Of a DNA stretch of 35,634 bases, positions 35,438 to 35,634 are shown in pieces. The position numbers were made by a program, and so were the translations under genes. This DNA is from Arcanobacterium sp. GTDB taxonomy: Bacteria; Actinomycetota; Actinomycetes; Actinomycetales; Actinomycetaceae. The notes beneath the pieces are model-generated. The model did no database searches. It was not told the origin of the DNA and saw only the letters and a list, made by a program, of their open reading frames with translations. The first letter of the stretch is position 1. Each line of letters starts with the position of its first letter. Location of the stretch: positions 1 to 35,634 of the forward strand of contig JALELI010000053.1 of NCBI GenBank assembly GCA_022768785.1, read 5' to 3'.

Positions 35438-35634
35438 ATGACTTACACGGATGTAGTTTCAAAGCATGTTAAAACTGCGCTCTTCCAGCGCGGCCTAACT
35501 CAAGCAGAGCTAGGAAAGCTGCTTGAGATGACGCAAGTAGACCTTTCTAATCGGCTCACAGGGCGCGTCCGCTGGTCTCTTAGGGATATTGATGCTCTCA
35601 CGGCTGCTGGTATCGCACTCCCAGCACCCACCAG
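35438..35634 (+). CDS. XRE-type HTH regulator, paralogue of the divergent gene (3' end missing)
   Basis: 65 visible codons, open to the window edge. Begins MTYTDVVSKHVKTALFQ and carries an HTH, RGLTQAELGKLLEMTQVDLSNR, then GRVRWSLRDIDALTAAG. Shared with the divergent protein: VVS..V, RGLTQ..L.K.L, N.R, R.WL.DI.AL/V, so the two are paralogues, unlike the usual unrelated CI/Cro pair. No Shine-Dalgarno; leaderless promoter as described. The linker-rich C-terminus, if any, is outside the window. Confidence 0.8.
   Translation, partial: MTYTDVVSKHVKTALFQRGLTQAELGKLLEMTQVDLSNRLTGRVRWSLRDIDALTAAGIALPAPT

Larger units (their letters stand above)
35026..35634. mobile_element. putative integrative element edge (incomplete)
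   Basis: Inferred from a tRNA 3' end, a phage-like divergent pair of HTH regulators with twin operators, lower GC in the spacer and continuation past the window. No integrase, excisionase or second tRNA fragment is visible, so the call rests on context. Confidence 0.45.

Overview
The window looks like chromosomal DNA of a mid-GC actinobacterium, most likely an Actinomycetaceae-type organism (Actinomyces, Arcanobacterium, Trueperella or Mobiluncus relatives). The evidence is a BldC-like regulator, DUF3073 and DUF3618 proteins, a small SRP RNA, GTP-type PEP carboxykinase, a sterol-carrier-family protein and a tip-shaft-sortase C pilus operon. No genus can be fixed from sequence alone.

Layout. 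1-735 (-): start of a MalK/UgpC-type ABC ATPase, cut by the window edge. 986-3901 (+): membrane Ser/Thr kinase and an anchored CPHC DsbA-like oxidoreductase. 3941-4265 (+): tRNA-Thr, tRNA-Ser and SRP RNA in a tight RNA cluster. 4658-6918 (-): glycerophosphodiester phosphodiesterase and a frameshifted MFS transporter with a palindromic operator between them. 6919-7746: repeat-rich DNA without a convincing gene. 7747-12524 (+): exonuclease III, serine hydrolase, SDR, TrmH-type methyltransferase and class II aldolase. 12864-18500 (+): pilus operon. 18853-20890 (+): purA and cutC. 20970-21929 (-): LppM-like membrane lipoprotein, divergent from pckG (22108-23967), then gdhA (24314-25654). 25721-26337 (-): SCP-family protein and DUF3073. 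26733-26942 (+): bldC. 27192-29950 (-): DUF3618, holin-like protein and MurJ. 30039-30533 (-): tRNA-Phe, -Asp and -Glu. 30707-34152 (+): MscS channel, MsrB and an AEC transporter. 34149-34766 (-): unknown protein. 34954-35025 (+): tRNA-Lys. From 35026 to the end: two divergent paralogous HTH regulators that look like the edge of an element integrated at the tRNA.

How genes work together. The pilus operon has a tip protein (GEVED and Cna-B/SpaA domains, sorting signal LPVSG), a shaft pilin with a textbook pilin motif and LPLTG, and a class C sortase. The shaft has no cysteine, while the tip has ten before its membrane anchor, so the nearby DsbA-like enzyme could serve the tip. Strong hairpins lie between tip and shaft and inside the first codons of the sortase, which suggests RNA-level control of stoichiometry.

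A recurrent signal is leaderless transcription. Several genes have a TANNNT -10 box placed exactly 6 nt before the start codon. The clearest case is the divergent HTH pair at the right end. There both promoters have 17-bp spacers, and each spacer carries one copy of the same 17-bp operator. This compact two-regulator switch beside a tRNA attachment site is the most promising item for follow-up.
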